DNA from: Mesotaenium endlicherianum
Taxonomy: Eukaryota; Streptophyta; Zygnematophyceae; Zygnematales; Mesotaeniaceae
Direction: 5' to 3'
Length of the DNA stretch: 64,000 nucleotides
NCBI GenBank assembly: GCA_009602735.1
Contig: WELA01009900.1
Location: 165,501-229,500 of the forward strand
The position numbers and the translations under genes are program-made. Under the pieces are notes generated by a model. That model did no database searches. It was given only the letters and a program-made list of their open reading frames with translations, and was not told the DNA's origin. Below are positions 31,710-51,259 of this stretch, in pieces (the first letter of the stretch is position 1; each line of letters opens with the position of its first letter).

Positions 31710-34418
31710 AGACGATCAATGAGCAAAGACGCCCCGCCGCCGCCGCCGCCTGTCGGATGTCTTCGGATGCCGTCAGATTCTAGACTCATTCTAGGGTCCT
31801 TGGAAAGTGCAAGCGTGCACGTCTTCTCAGCGAGAGACCAACAACCCCTCCCCAGCAGCCGCAGCCGCAGCGGCAGCCGCACGCTTACCTGTGCCCCTCC
31901 AGCCTCGGCCTCCCGATCGTGGTGCAATGGCAGATCAGATCCTTCATTCAGATCCTTGCAGAAGGCACGCGGCTGTGAGCCGGGACCCAAATCAGAGGCA
32001 GCAGCAGCAGCAGCAGCATGATGTAAAATATGGCACGCATTTGTGCCTGAGCTGACTCTGAGGAGCAACGCGCATAGTTCTCGCAGCTACGCCGGAGGAA
32101 AACAATGGGACGAGGCGGATGAGCAAGGAGCCCCCACTGTACAAGAGAGGAGCCCCCCCCAGTGGCAGCAATGCAGCCCATCAGGCGTGCCACGCGCGCC
32201 GCGGCAGGAAGGATTGACATTTCCTTGAAAGTCAATGGCAGGCACTGCTGCTGAGCTGCGCCAGCAGGGCCGCGCATTGCCTCCTCCTCTGCGGGGCAAG
32301 TGCAGTCCAGCATGCTCAGACGGTGCTTGCTCCGCTTCAGCCAGCCTTGGGACCAGGCTTGGGGGGCTTGGAAGGAATAAAATGTCGATGTGTCATGACA
32401 TTGCAATGACACTTGACAATGGATGCCGTGGGGGCAACGCCCCTGCCGGCAGCCGAAAGGGACTCTAGACTATCATTATTATAAGTACACGTGGGTGTAC
32501 ACGCAGCGGAGCCAGCGACAGGCTACAATTTCATATTCTTTTGATTCATGACATCAGGCCATTCTTTTCCTTTGTAGGGTGCCATTCCGGCTTATTCTTT
32601 CGTCCATACTTTTAAGTGTACAATAGGTACTTGAGGATGGCCAAGTTACACATCATATAATTTCCTACGGAGGTGATAACTTCCTTCTAGATTTTGAGGA
32701 CACTTTTTGTCACTCGTCACCATCCGCAATGCAGAATGGAGAAGGGCCTCCAAAGGGATGAACCCTCTCAAAATGTAAATCCTTCTCTATGGTCATTATC
32801 CGAGATATTATTGCCAAATATCGACAAATTCTATCTTACTCTGATCTTATTACTCTTATCTATAGTGGTTTTTGCAACATTGATGCAGCAATACGTGGTG
32901 CATTTAGAGCTGTCGGCTTCGCACGTGCAATGTAGATGGGCTCGATATTGCTGAACAGCTTTTTGCACATTGCAGAATGGAGTCGTCGTCAGAAATCTGC
33001 AGCATGATCAGCGTTGCTCATGAAAGTGCGCCATGCTGTGTGGCTTATGCCGTGTGGACAACTTGGTGAACTGTCATCATCGGACAGTTCCAAGGTGCAA
33101 ATGAAACCACGTTGCCTACCATCAGATTGATAAGGCTTGTGTTCCCATGGTTGAGCGCTGGCAGGCTAACGTGCAGTAGCTTCAAGGTTTTTTGAGAAAT
33201 GTCCGTTGTATACACGTAACACCACATGTACACTCCACCTGGCATGTACATAGTGGTTGCGGACAAGCTGCATACAGATTCACAGTTCATCGCAAGTTTT
33301 TCTCACTGATAGACCATACGAACTGTATGAGCTCAAAGGGACTGTGCAATGCACACAATTACATATTTGGGAAGAACAAGGAAATGATGAGTTGGAGCCA
33401 CGGGCACTGAACTGAGGTGCGCCAAGGGAGATTCACAACAGCATTTGCTGGGGTTGCTGCAACTGCTTGCAGAAATAGCTTGATTGACTCGGCTGTGGCA
33501 CCGGACACCTTCGAAGTCAAATATATTGTGAAAAGCATCTGGCGGAATTGGGTGAGAGATCCTAAGAAGTCGATAAGCAAATGCGAGGACTTGAAGATTG
33601 CAACTGGCAAGTAATCGTCTCTGCAACGCAAGCGTCTGCATCATGGTTGATATCATACATGTTTGCTTAAGGCGTTACTTACCATGCATTCATGCACTTG
33701 CACAGGATTTGACACAGAAAGTCAACTTAATATCCTACTAGTGTATGGACGAGCACTGAGACCAGCATATATAGCGAGCTAATATTTGTGCACGTTAATG
33801 TGTCTTTGATGTATGAAGTCCGGTGGTTAAGTTCCTGTTGATTGCAGTTTGTATTCGATGTGCACAAGCATATGTCTCTCCTTGTGAGATGAACAAATGC
33901 AACACATTTTGAACAGATACCTGATACGCATGCAAAAATTTATCACCATAAACGCCTACAGATAGAATTTTGATCTGAAGCCATTGCTTCTAGAACAACA
34001 ATGCACGAGAGCACAGCGTAAACCCCAACAATGCTCACAATCTTTTTAATTTCTCAGAAGCCAGCCACTTGGAGCTATTTTGGATGGTATGTGCGTTAAA
34101 CCCTGCAAGAAGGTAGAGGTCAACAGGAGCACCATAAGACATTGTAAGCATCACGCGACAGTCAGCTCACATGTGCATTTCTTAATTGATAGTAGACGGC
34201 GTCTGACCTTCATTTTTGTCTCATACATATGAGCCACATTTTCCCTTGTGGCAGAAATAAAAACAGGACTGAATGCATCAAAGAGTGCAAGTGCTTTTTT
34301 TTCGATGACGCTAGGCAATTGTCACATTCACATACACCCTATACTGTTGAGTGTGTGTGTGTGTGTGTGCGTGTGTGTGTGCGCACATGGGTGCGTGCAC
34401 ACGCTTGGGTACATAATA

Positions 34419-34422
<4 letters not shown>
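31710..34422. other. 3' flank and intergenic; no supported gene
   Basis: A GC-rich presumed 3' UTR with short GCC and CAG runs (31735-31750, 31998-32020) gives way to AT-richer sequence from about 32470. Long frames such as 31948-32412 on the minus strand are by-products of GC-rich sequence. A TG microsatellite occurs at 34350-34381. Confidence 0.45.
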
Positions 34423-34497
<75 letters not shown>

Positions 34498-35017
34498 NNN
34501 NNNNNNNNNNNNNNNNNNNNNNNNNNNNNNNNNNNNNNNNNNNNNNNNNNNNNNNNNNNNNNNNNNNNNNNNNNNNNNNNNNNNNNNNNNNNNNNNNNNN
34601 NNNNNNNNNNNNNNNNNNNNNNNNNNNNNNNNNNNNNNNNNNNNNNNNNNNNNNNNNNNNNNNNNNNNNNNNNNNNNNNNNNNNNNNNNNNNNNNNNNNN
34701 NNNNNNNNNNNNNNNNNNNNNNNNNNNNNNNNNNNNNNNNNNNNNNNNNNNNNNNNNNNNNNNNNNNNNNNNNNNNNNNNNNNNNNNNNNNNNNNNNNNN
34801 NNNNNNNNNNNNNNNNNNNNNNNNNNNNNNNNNNNNNNNNNNNNNNNNNNNNNNNNNNNNNNNNNNNNNNNNNNNNNNNNNNNNNNNNNNNNNNNNNNNN
34901 NNNNNNNNNNNNNNNNNNNNNNNNNNNNNNNNNNNNNNNNNNNNNNNNNNNNNNNNNNNNNNNNNNNNNNNNNNNNNNNNNNNNNNNNNNNNNNNNNNNN
35001 NNNNNNNNNNNNNNNNN

Positions 35018-35077
<60 letters not shown>
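34423..35077. repeat. (GA)n microsatellite containing an assembly gap
   Basis: Uninterrupted GA dinucleotides run at 34423-34497 and 35018-35077 on either side of 520 N (34498-35017). The gap is probably more GA repeat; its true length is unknown. Confidence 0.95.
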
Positions 35078-35080
<3 letters not shown>

Positions 35081-35414
35081 CTGTCACTGAGCTTCAGGAA
35101 TCAAGTTGTAAACTTGCAACATTGCATCTTGCCTTACGCTCAGACGACAAAAGAAAGAAGCACTAGAACAATGAGAATGTATGGGGGATCAAGCATTATG
35201 CAAGTGCCCAAAATCTTTGTCTGCTTGAAAGTTTACAGGATATGATATACAAGAGGCCGGATGACACTCACAGAAAAGCTAAGAGTGAATCTGGTGCTCT
35301 GAGTGGTGTTCACGTCTAGCAGCACCTCCGCTATTGACAGGTTCCAGCAAGTAGTGAATTTGGCAACAATATACTAAGCTCTCCCAAAGCCAGTACTAGT
35401 TGCAAGGGTTCCTC

Positions 35415-35849
35415 CTACAGGGACGGGTTATTTAACATTTCCAGTGCATAATTTTGGCAGTCTGACATGCTCATAGCGAAGCCCCCTGTAACAGAGGGCC
35501 ACTGACCGAAGATGAGGTCCATCCGCTGAAAAACCTCCTCAGAAAAGTCTACATCCATATCACTAGCAGACCACTTTTCCTTCGCCGCTATCCTTTCCTG
35601 GATAGTCATGTCGTAAAAGGAGGGCCTGCCATGTCTCTCATAGTCTTTGATGGCTATGTACTGAGCGGCTATGTACTGAGCCAGGAGGGTTTCCCACGCG
35701 GATTTGGCTTGGCTGGCAGACCTGTTAATTCCCTTTCCACGTAATTCAGCCTCTACATTGCCCCACCTATCCGATTCCGTTGTTCTTTAAATCTTACTCT
35801 TGCGCTTCTTTGACTTGTTGGATACTTGTTTGCTGCGTGTGTCCACCAC
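35415..35849 (-). pseudogene. Myb/SANT-like (trihelix-type) DNA-binding exon, interrupted
   Basis: The minus-strand frame reads a basic lead (SNKSKKRKSK), one TAA stop, then TTESDRWGNVEAELRGKG, a NRSASQAKSAWETLLAQY helix, IKDYERHGRPSFYDMTI and a tail ending in a stop at 35415. The RW ... Q.K..W..L...Y pattern fits the third helix and tail of Myb/SANT-like domains of plants and algae. A 15-bp tandem duplication repeats QYIAA. The stop and duplication suggest decay, unless an intron removes the stop. Further basic or acidic open sequence lies upstream to about 35975, just before a MITE-like element. Function would be DNA binding. Confidence 0.5.
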
Positions 35850-36000
35850 TTTATAGAAGTCAGTGCGAGTACCAATGCAAGAGGCCGCAACGTACTATTG
35901 ATCTCTCGCGGCCGGTAGTATTCTTCGTCTTCTTCATTGGAGTCCTCGACTTCGTGTCTGACTTCTGGGGCAACAAAACTCGAAGCAGTGGCTTGACCAT

Positions 36001-36361
36001 GGGGTGCTAACTGTCCGAAATCTTTGCCTCATTTGATTTTTTAGCGCAGTGTTCAATTCCGACGCAGTGCGGGTATACGCAGTGCGGTATATCGGGTTTT
36101 GGCGCAACAACCTCGACAAAAGCGCCAATAGTTGTATTACATTTGACAATTATCACATCGTTTGTGGTGGGATATATCACAGATGGCCATGGAATTGATT
36201 CTTGGTGCAATGTCGTTAGACCTTTTGAAATAAGTCACCACAATTCGTCAATATTTAATTTCTTCGCACAAACGCCAGAATTATTGAAAAAAATCGCCAA
36301 CCAAAAATACTTTGATTCTTTTCGCCAAAAGGCCCCTGCAGATGAAAAGAGTTAGCACCCC
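36001..36361. mobile_element. MITE-like element with 12-16 bp terminal inverted repeats
   Basis: GGGGTGCTAACT at 36001-36012 is matched by its exact reverse complement AGTTAGCACCCC at 36350-36361. The match extends four more bases on each side (CCAT and ATGG), giving 16-bp perfect arms over 35997-36365. The interior has no coding capacity and several scattered TTTTGGCG/CGCCAAAA-type motifs. The length and perfect termini fit a non-autonomous DNA transposon. The target duplication is unclear because the flanks are part of the palindrome. Confidence 0.7.
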
Positions 36362-36365
36362 ATGG

Positions 36366-37327
36366 GCCTGACTGTTGCTTCCAGAATCCATTTGGTGTTC
36401 CTAGGGCAGGTGAAACGTTGGATTACGCCCGAGTATATATATATACGAGCTGAGAGATTTCTTGTGAACACAGCCGTTATTTAAAGCATGCAACTGTCAG
36501 GCAAAGTCTACATTAGTCTACATTTAGGAATTATTTAACGAGACTTCGGTTTCATCCCTCCAAAAGATTTTCAACAAATCAGATCCACTTCAAGCACACG
36601 TCCCTGTTTGCCAGCGGTGGCCTAACCATTGTAGCCCTGTCCAGCCCTGCTCCTAACTTTGAAGTGCCGCGCCAAAATTTTGCATGCCTGCATGAGCCTT
36701 GAGGTATATATCCACAAATAAAAAACGAAAGTGGGGCATGCAAACCTGAGGCGTGCGCACGCGATTAATGACGTAAGCATGGAAATATCCAATTGGTTCG
36801 ATTGGGGCATCTATAGTGCAATGCGATGGCATATGGCGAGGCCATTTGAGGCAGAGAAAGTCCTTCAAAAAACGAGGATTTTTTTTAGTCGTCCCTCTAC
36901 GTGCTTCGATCATGCAGTTGTCGAAAAACCAGCTAAATTACTTTGTCGTCAACAGCAATTTTGTAATGCTTTGAAAGCATTTGAAAGGCCTACATCCAGT
37001 ACTGCATCCTGCCCTGAGGAATCCCATGTGCCTGCGTTCCGCAAAGGAGACCCCCGGTGAAGACTCGCGGGTGCTCGTGAAGGCATCATGCATAGAGCGC
37101 GCTTGTCTCTATAGCTCTCACAGTTCCAATCTAGCTTTAGTAAACAGAGCTCAGTTTGCTCTTGATAATGGCGGGGCACACTACACGATATTCCTGCCTC
37201 TATGGTATCAACAGAAGTGAAGTTGAGGCGAAATAAGAGGAGAGAAAATGTTCAGTCACTGTGATTTCAGCTAGGTGTATGTGTCAGAGAGTCCCTCCCT
37301 CATTGTTTCGTAGTTACTCATTAAAAC
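36366..37327. other. Intergenic, upstream of the SEC14 gene
   Basis: Only chance ORFs are present. The last ~150 bases are the presumed promoter and 5' UTR of the gene starting at 37328. Confidence 0.4.
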
Positions 37328-44571
<7,244 letters not shown>

Positions 44572-45348
44572 CACTAGCTGCCACAGGGCAGTCGGAGGTG
44601 GCTCCACGTACTGGTTCATCATGTTCCCATTGTAAGGCTCATATTGTAAGTTTTATTGTAGGCTCATATTGTAAGGCTTGAGACCTGTAAATCAGGCAAG
44701 AGACTTCCTTCAGCGGGCAGGCAGTGGACTTCGTAGTATGTACATTACATCACCTATTATTGTATAGCAATAGAGTGTAGACGACTGGCACACACCTCAT
44801 TTTTGTAGAATCTCCCCCTTCAAGCTCCCAAACATGTCAAGTATTCTCTCAGATTTGATGTATCGGACTCAGAAGACCAAAAGTCTGCTCATCATTTTTG
44901 GCTTCAAGCCGTTAACAATGGACTTTCGGAGTAGGTCAATATGGGTCTTTGGGCTGTATTGCCGATTGCAAGAATGCTGTCGGTTGCCAAGACATAAGAA
45001 GGTTGAAAGTTGTCAGGATGAGGGCTTATAGACAAATTACTTGCACAGTAATGTTGGCTAGAGCGGAAAATAGTCCAGTCATAATGAGAATGTTAAAGGA
45101 CATTTGTGAGGCTCAGTATCTGAACTGAATCTGCATCTGAAAGTTGAACAAAAGTTGCAACTAGCCATGTTAACAACAAACTTATGAGATCTAGAAATAA
45201 GCTTGCTATTTCGCAACAAATGTAAGACCAATGTACTTTTGGCACTTATCATGTATTCCGAGTGACAAATATAATGTTTTGCGACGCATTGGTAGCTCTG
45301 TCAGGTTGCCATGGGTGCAGTCCAAATCACGTAGTCCTGACCTTGCAG
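44572..45348. other. 3' flank of SEC14 and intergenic
   Basis: Only the presumed 3' UTR and AT-rich spacer are visible. Genes on the two sides converge (SEC14 plus, DUF674 minus). Confidence 0.45.
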
Positions 45349-46567
45349 CTATGGGATCATTTCAAGGCTAATAGGGCTCTTTCTTTTCTTCAGCTTCTTG
45401 CTGGCAGCAAAAGTGTCGCCGAACACGTCTTCACGCACCGTGGTTCCTTCAAAGCTTGCGCATAGAAGCTGCAAAGCCTGCAAAATCTAAACAGGCATGG
45501 AAGAAGAGCCAGTTTGAGTGTTGCTCTCTCTATCAACGTCCTTGAAAGATGGCAATTCAGCAAATACTTATGTAATAACAACTTTCATCCGGTATTTGTG
45601 ATATGGTCGGAATTTGCAAGTTGTCAATTCAGGCGACAACTGGCAGCAGTACGAACCGATGGAACCAATCCTACCCATAGCTATATGCCTGTGGTAAATG
45701 TAATTGCCTGGCTGTAACACAGTAGGATAGCTGCAAAGTTCCAAGGTCAGGCTCAAATCCTTTTTACCCCATATAGCACCAAATTGTTACCTATAGAGAG
45801 TCTGAGTAGCTTCACATGAGGGACAACATTCCCCAGAATTAGGTGCCGAATTCTGATGTTGAGTACCTTCAACAGATAGGTCTCATGATGTTGATGCTCA
45901 TGGGAGCATGCAGATGTTGCAGATACAAACTTTACAATGATATACATTCATTTTCATCTTGACCAAGTCACGAACGGGCTATCAATCACTACTAGCATTC
46001 TGAAACTATGGTTTGTCTTGAAAAAATTTGCAGGTACGCAGCGGCATCCAACTTACCAAAGTTGGAGAAGCTTTGGCGTTCACCAAGAAGTACAAGAAAC
46101 TTAGGCATGTAGATTGTAGATTGAGCTTGTTTCTGAGTAAAGAAAAATGAGACGCCTTCTTTTGCTACTCTAGCCGTAGATTGGTTGTTCAAGTAATTTA
46201 TTGCATACCGTCCAGAAGATGTTGAACAAACAAATTGGATGACTCACATATTGAGGAGATTGCTGGGGTTTGTGGCACAGGAAAGTAATAAATATTGTTC
46301 CGGCATAAATACTGGTAGACACATTAGGGTCCAGAATCTCATCTTTCCAAACATTTGACTTATGCATCAAGCTTGCCGACAGACTGATGAGATTTGAATA
46401 TGCCCGTGGTCACAGGCATGCGTCCAGCTTCCTCTCCAAACATAATCTTCAATGTACTTGCAAGAGGTTGTACAAGAACTGAAAGGAGGAAGTTTACAAA
46501 AGCATTTCCGGCTTCTAAAACTATCTTGCCGATTTTGCAAGTGCTCAACAGGTGACATCCACAGATT
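45349..46567 (-). pseudogene. DUF674 family gene, decayed tandem copy
   Basis: Minus-strand pieces align with the neighbouring copy at 46984-48009: SVDVT, then GKIVLEAGNAFVNFLLSVLV, TGIFKSHQSVGKLD, then (after a one-base frame change near 46365) WKDEILDPNVSTSIYAGT. A last exon at 45349-45477 follows a perfect ttttgcag acceptor and encodes ALQLLCASFEGTTVREDVFG and a basic tail. At least two frame changes are needed, and the position of the splice donor used in the sister copy (GTGCGT) reads GCTGCG here. This copy therefore looks non-functional, although its final exon is intact. Sequencing error could mimic the frameshifts. Confidence 0.7.
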
Positions 46568-46983
46568 GCATGATCAACGCAGGTGCTTCTTGAGTGTATG
46601 GGCAACTGAAAGTTGAAAAAACCCCTCTTCATTCATTCATTTCCCACATACTTTTTACGCAGAACAGTCGTCATAGCAGTACATAAAGTGAATCTAGGCA
46701 AGAAACTAGAAAACAAGGCAGATCACTTTCTCCTGCTAATCTGCTGCCCAAGCAAGTACACCGCAAACAAACTAAATGTCTATTTGTTCTTGTGCTTATA
46801 GCCCAGCTGATGCTAGACAATGAGAATATTGCATGCCCCATATACAAAGCATACAATTGAACAGTTGAATTTAGCACATAAGCGACCTTCCTGTGTTAAG
46901 ACATTCTATGAGCTCCGATAGTCACTGCTGCTTCATGCAATCCCCTTCGCAAGCTCAGCTCCATTTCGCAGGTCACAATTAGA

Positions 46984-48009
46984 CTAGGCGTGTGCTGGAC
47001 TTTTTGGACTTGCTGGCAGCAGCAAATGAGGCTCCAAAAACATCATCAAGTACTGTACTCCATTGAAGCTGGCCTTGATGAGAGTGAGAGCCTGAGCATT
47101 GTAGACAAGCACACAACAAATGTCAAGACTATCTCACAAACTCTATCTTCTCATAAACACAGAACCCTCCCGTCAAATAATACATCACCAAACCTCACTG
47201 ACTGCACAGCATACTACATCAGGAAAACTTCAAGCGGCACACCTATGAACCTGGATATAGAAGGTAGTCTACTTCACATGTGCACCTGCAATCCTAGGCC
47301 TCAGAATTATAAGTAGTGTCGACATCCTTACTATATGGCTACCAGGTGTAGCTTTTATGACAAGCAGATGTGGAGGCAGGTCCCTAGTGTGGAGGATTAC
47401 AAGCAAGTGTATAAAATGGACAGAATTTAAGCATTTTGATACAAAAGGTGCTTATCAGACCAAGTGGGCGGTGCAGGTACGCACCTTACGAGAATCCACT
47501 GTTGTGTCCACCCTCACCAGATCGGACACACCTTTACAGTCGCGAATGAGACTGAAAAAGCTAAGGCACGTGCTCTGGAATAATTCCAGCTCGTTAGTGA
47601 GTACAAAAGTGATAGTTGCCTTTGACACTCCTGAAACAAGCTGGCCAGCAGGTCTTTGAGGATGAATCGCACAATAACCTCCAGCTTGACAACCCTGGCA
47701 TGCAAAACTAATCAACGCGCTTGTCCCGGAAGTGACGGGGACAGTAATCCTAGGGGGGTTCAAGAGGTCACCCTTTTGTATGTTAAAAAGTGTCGAATCA
47801 AGCCGGTTAACAGACTTGTATAGGTTGAAAATGCCCATCTTCACAGGCACATTCTCACTCCCTTCCTCATCAAATAAGAGTTTCAAAATGCTTCCCAAAG
47901 GTTGTGCAAGTAATGAGAGTAGCAGATCAACGAACTTTTGACCTGCTTCTAGACATACAATTTTGCCTGACTTCACATCACCCAAAAGGGTCACGTCAAC
48001 GGATCCCAT
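46984..48009 (-). CDS. DUF674 family protein
   Basis: Two minus-strand exons (48009-47485 and 47091-46984), both phase 0, give 210 residues. The start ATG at 48009 has a strong context (gaccATGGg); an upstream in-frame ATG at 48063 is possible. Residues ~1-70 match the plant DUF674 core: VKSGKIVCLEAGQKFVDLLL, LLAQPLGSILKLLF, then FNLYKSVNRLDSTLF. A Cys pair (FACQGCQAGGYC) and a second subdomain (KATITFVLTNELELF) follow. The function of DUF674 is unknown. The tail is altered: relative to the sister copy, one base is missing at the equivalent of VREDVFG, so the product ends PASPKSPAHA instead of the conserved VFG..FAAASK tail, which survives in another frame down to a stop at 46979. Confidence 0.8.
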
Positions 48010-49603
48010 GGTCACGGGAAGTGCCTTGATGCAGGTTGGGCCTTGCTCTTTGACAAAAAACAAGATTCAAACAGACACGGCTCAGCTTCATTTTAAGGTG
48101 TTCAGCCAGGCATCGGTTCTGACTTCAACGCCTTAATGGCCTGCAAGAGTGAACTAAGCATTTGCGTATGACCTGCCAACACATGTAAACTCCAGCTTAT
48201 GCCAAGCCAAGTCAACATCTGATTTGCACGCTGATAGGTGCAGTGCAAGTATCTGCTGACTGATCAACAGGAAAAAGCTTTCATTCCTATCATGTGCATG
48301 TCATCTGACGTTTGGCTCACAGTTCTTAGAGAAACAACAGAAATATAGAAGGCGTGAATATATGCCTCTTTCAAGTCTTGGTCCCGCTGAATGGTATAAG
48401 ATTCACGTCCAGAAATATGCTGCTATGAACAAACAAGACGAACGGGCCGGGAGTATCCGTCCGTACGACGATGTCGAGAGATACGTATATACATGGCAAA
48501 GACCTAGAGCTGCTAAATTCTTCGAAGTATACTACGGAGCGTGAGCATTGATTGGTGCAGAGAGCAAGAGCTTGCCGGTGACATGACTTTCGAAGAAACT
48601 TAACGCTAAATTGTCGCCAACTACAATAACTTCATTGCTTACAATTACAGTAACTTCAGCCTTGACGTGCATGGCTCTGTAGAGCTGTGCATTTAGCTAT
48701 GCCAAGCTGTGCAGATATGTAGCTGCCCTGCACACAGACGTGGATGTCGGGGGGACGTCGAGGTGTGCGACCCAATGAAAACTACCTTCAAAAGCATATA
48801 AAAAGAGTTCAAATCGAAACAACGCGTATAGCTGATGACCAGTGCTGACAGCCGCTGACATGTTGACTTCCGTACTTAGAAAGAGGATGTCAACGCTAGA
48901 TCTGAATGTTCAGGGAAGGTCGAAGGCATGGTCGAAGGTGGTTTTGAGGAATTGCAAACCTGCGGAAAACTGCAGAAAGATTGCTGGAACTGGCTTAAAC
49001 TTTCCTGATCACCCATTGGAGATGAGTGGGAGGGCTGAAGCTGGCTGAAGCTGGACCTGTGAATTCCCACAACTTGACTGCTCTAGCTTTGATTCCTGTC
49101 GCGTATGCTTTTTCCAGCTTCGACAGTTCTTGTGTGCATCTGTGTCCCTAGTCCAACCGCACAATGTGTGAGTGTCAAAACACAGCGTAACTCCGTTTTG
49201 GACCCAGGTGGAACCAAGTCGTGTTGCGTCCCTGAGTCAATTGGTTTTCATCTGCATAGGGGCGTTCTCTGACGACATCTCCATGTTTTGATGGAGGTGC
49301 TGCGGTTTCTTCATGTGCACTTTACGTTTTAAAATCTCTGACGCACATCTGAGAAGGCCATACCTTTTTTCAGATAGGGCAGCTTGTGAAGCTGTCAGAT
49401 CCGGCAGCCTTTAGTGTCTTCTGGTGCCAGCTTCTGGTGGTGTCTTCTGGCCTTGGTCTGGAAGGTTCCAGTCTAAGCACCACACGTCGCACTTTCGTGA
49501 AGCGGAGGATGGGCTACATGTTTGCCAGGGAAAAGACGCGATGAACCAGACAGTTGCAAGGAGAGCACCGAAGAGAAAATAAGTGCAGTTTCAAGAGGGA
49601 AAA
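48010..49603. other. Intergenic; one short uncertain ORF
   Basis: A 60-codon plus-strand frame at 48362-48544 has a fairly protein-like sequence (DDVERYVYTWQRPRAAKFF), but I recognise no family and see no partner exon. Otherwise there are only chance ORFs, then the 5' region of the gene starting at 49604. Confidence 0.3.
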
Positions 49604-51186
49604 ATGAAGGAGAGGAAAGACAAGGAGATGCTGACACCTGCGAGAAAGCGCCAGCTCCGCGACGAGCAGGCATCGGCCAAGAAGCTCAAACTCTATGGTC
49701 CGCTCTTTCCTCTCCTATACCTTCTACCTCCCAACGACCCCTCAACTTCTCTCACATATGCTACACCCCTTAACAGCCAACAGACGCCTTGTAACCTCTG
49801 TAAGTAAACCCCACCTATGCCTTGAATCACACAAGATTATATTGCCTTCACTGGCATGCTTAGCCATGGGGAGCACCAAATATAATGGAAACGCTCCTGC
49901 AGGGCAGAACTTGATGGAAGCTGTACCTGCTCCTCTATGAATAGGACGTCTCACCATGCTCATTTCTAAGAACAGAATTTGTTTCCGCGTAAAAGTGGCA
50001 CGGTTCTGGGTGGAGACAGGGCAATTTGAGCGGATAACAAGGCTGCCATGTGTCACACTGCAGGAGGGTTCTGGGCATTGTAAAACCCTAGGGTCTGTGG
50101 GCTCTGCTAGAGCCTCACGATTGAGACCATAATTATCAGACATCACAGCAAGCCACTTAGGGGTGGGAGAGCGGAGGCTAGCAAGGAGGAGGGGGGAGTA
50201 GCTAGGACATGGAGGGAGTAGCTGAGGCGGGTAAAAAAGCGAAGGGATCACAATCCAACTGACTAGGGAGTCCGATCATTGTGCAAAGTCTTGTGCCCTG
50301 TCCCCTGCACGCCTGCAAAACCCCTGGGTTCATCTCATTGTGAATGTAATGTGCTTGCACCCCCACAATGCCCCTCCCCAGCTCGCCCCCTTTTCTCCCA
50401 AGGAGCTCTACCATCACCAGCAGCTCCATCCCCCTCCTCGCTCCCCCTCTCTCTCTTCCTGTTCTTTCTTTTATCCCTGTAGACTGTAAAACAGATCAGC
50501 ACCCTATGTTGCATGTCCTCAGAGGCCTTGTCGAAGACTAAATGGGTGCCTTATTAAAAGGTTTTTGGGGGAGAGGGCTTAGTGCTTAAGCCCGCTGCTG
50601 GGCAAAAGTCTGCTGTGGTATGCGAGAGAAAGATTTGGAGGCTCCTCCTCTGGCCACACACTGAGAATGCCATTGAAAGACTAGGATAGAGCTACACAGA
50701 CATGACAAGATCAAAGATACGAGCTAGATCAGTGCCGCCCTCGAAGTTTATGACAGCTTGTTGAGGCATCATAAAAGCGAGGGTGGGCTCTCTGACTTGG
50801 CTTGGAGTAGGGCTGAGTTAGAGAGAGGTGTTAAGAATCAAGAAGAAGGGTTGGGGCCTTATGTCGAATAAATAGATGGCTTAATTTGTGGGGTCTGAGG
50901 CTGGCTATGACCATTCAAGGTTACACGCGGGCTTAGAAGAGGGAGGTTCTGGGTTTAGCAGGACAACGGGGAATGAGTCTGCTAGCTATTTGTTTCGGTA
51001 GGCAGGTGTGTCGGGACGAGAGGCAAGAGAAATGGAAAGTGTGGAGATTTGGCGGAGGATGCCTGTGTGTGGGTCTGTGTCTGTCTCAAAGTGTGTATGT
51101 GGGTGTGTGTGGGTGTGTTTGTTTGTGTCTCTACTTGTTCTCTTAGCACCTGTCGTCACATCCGCAGGCGCATGCCTGGGGGTCAC

Positions 51187-51259
<73 letters not shown>

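Noticed and set aside
31719-32412. Several overlapping ORFs after the root-cap gene
   Set aside because: They follow from GC-rich triplet repeats in the presumed 3' UTR; no conserved motif.
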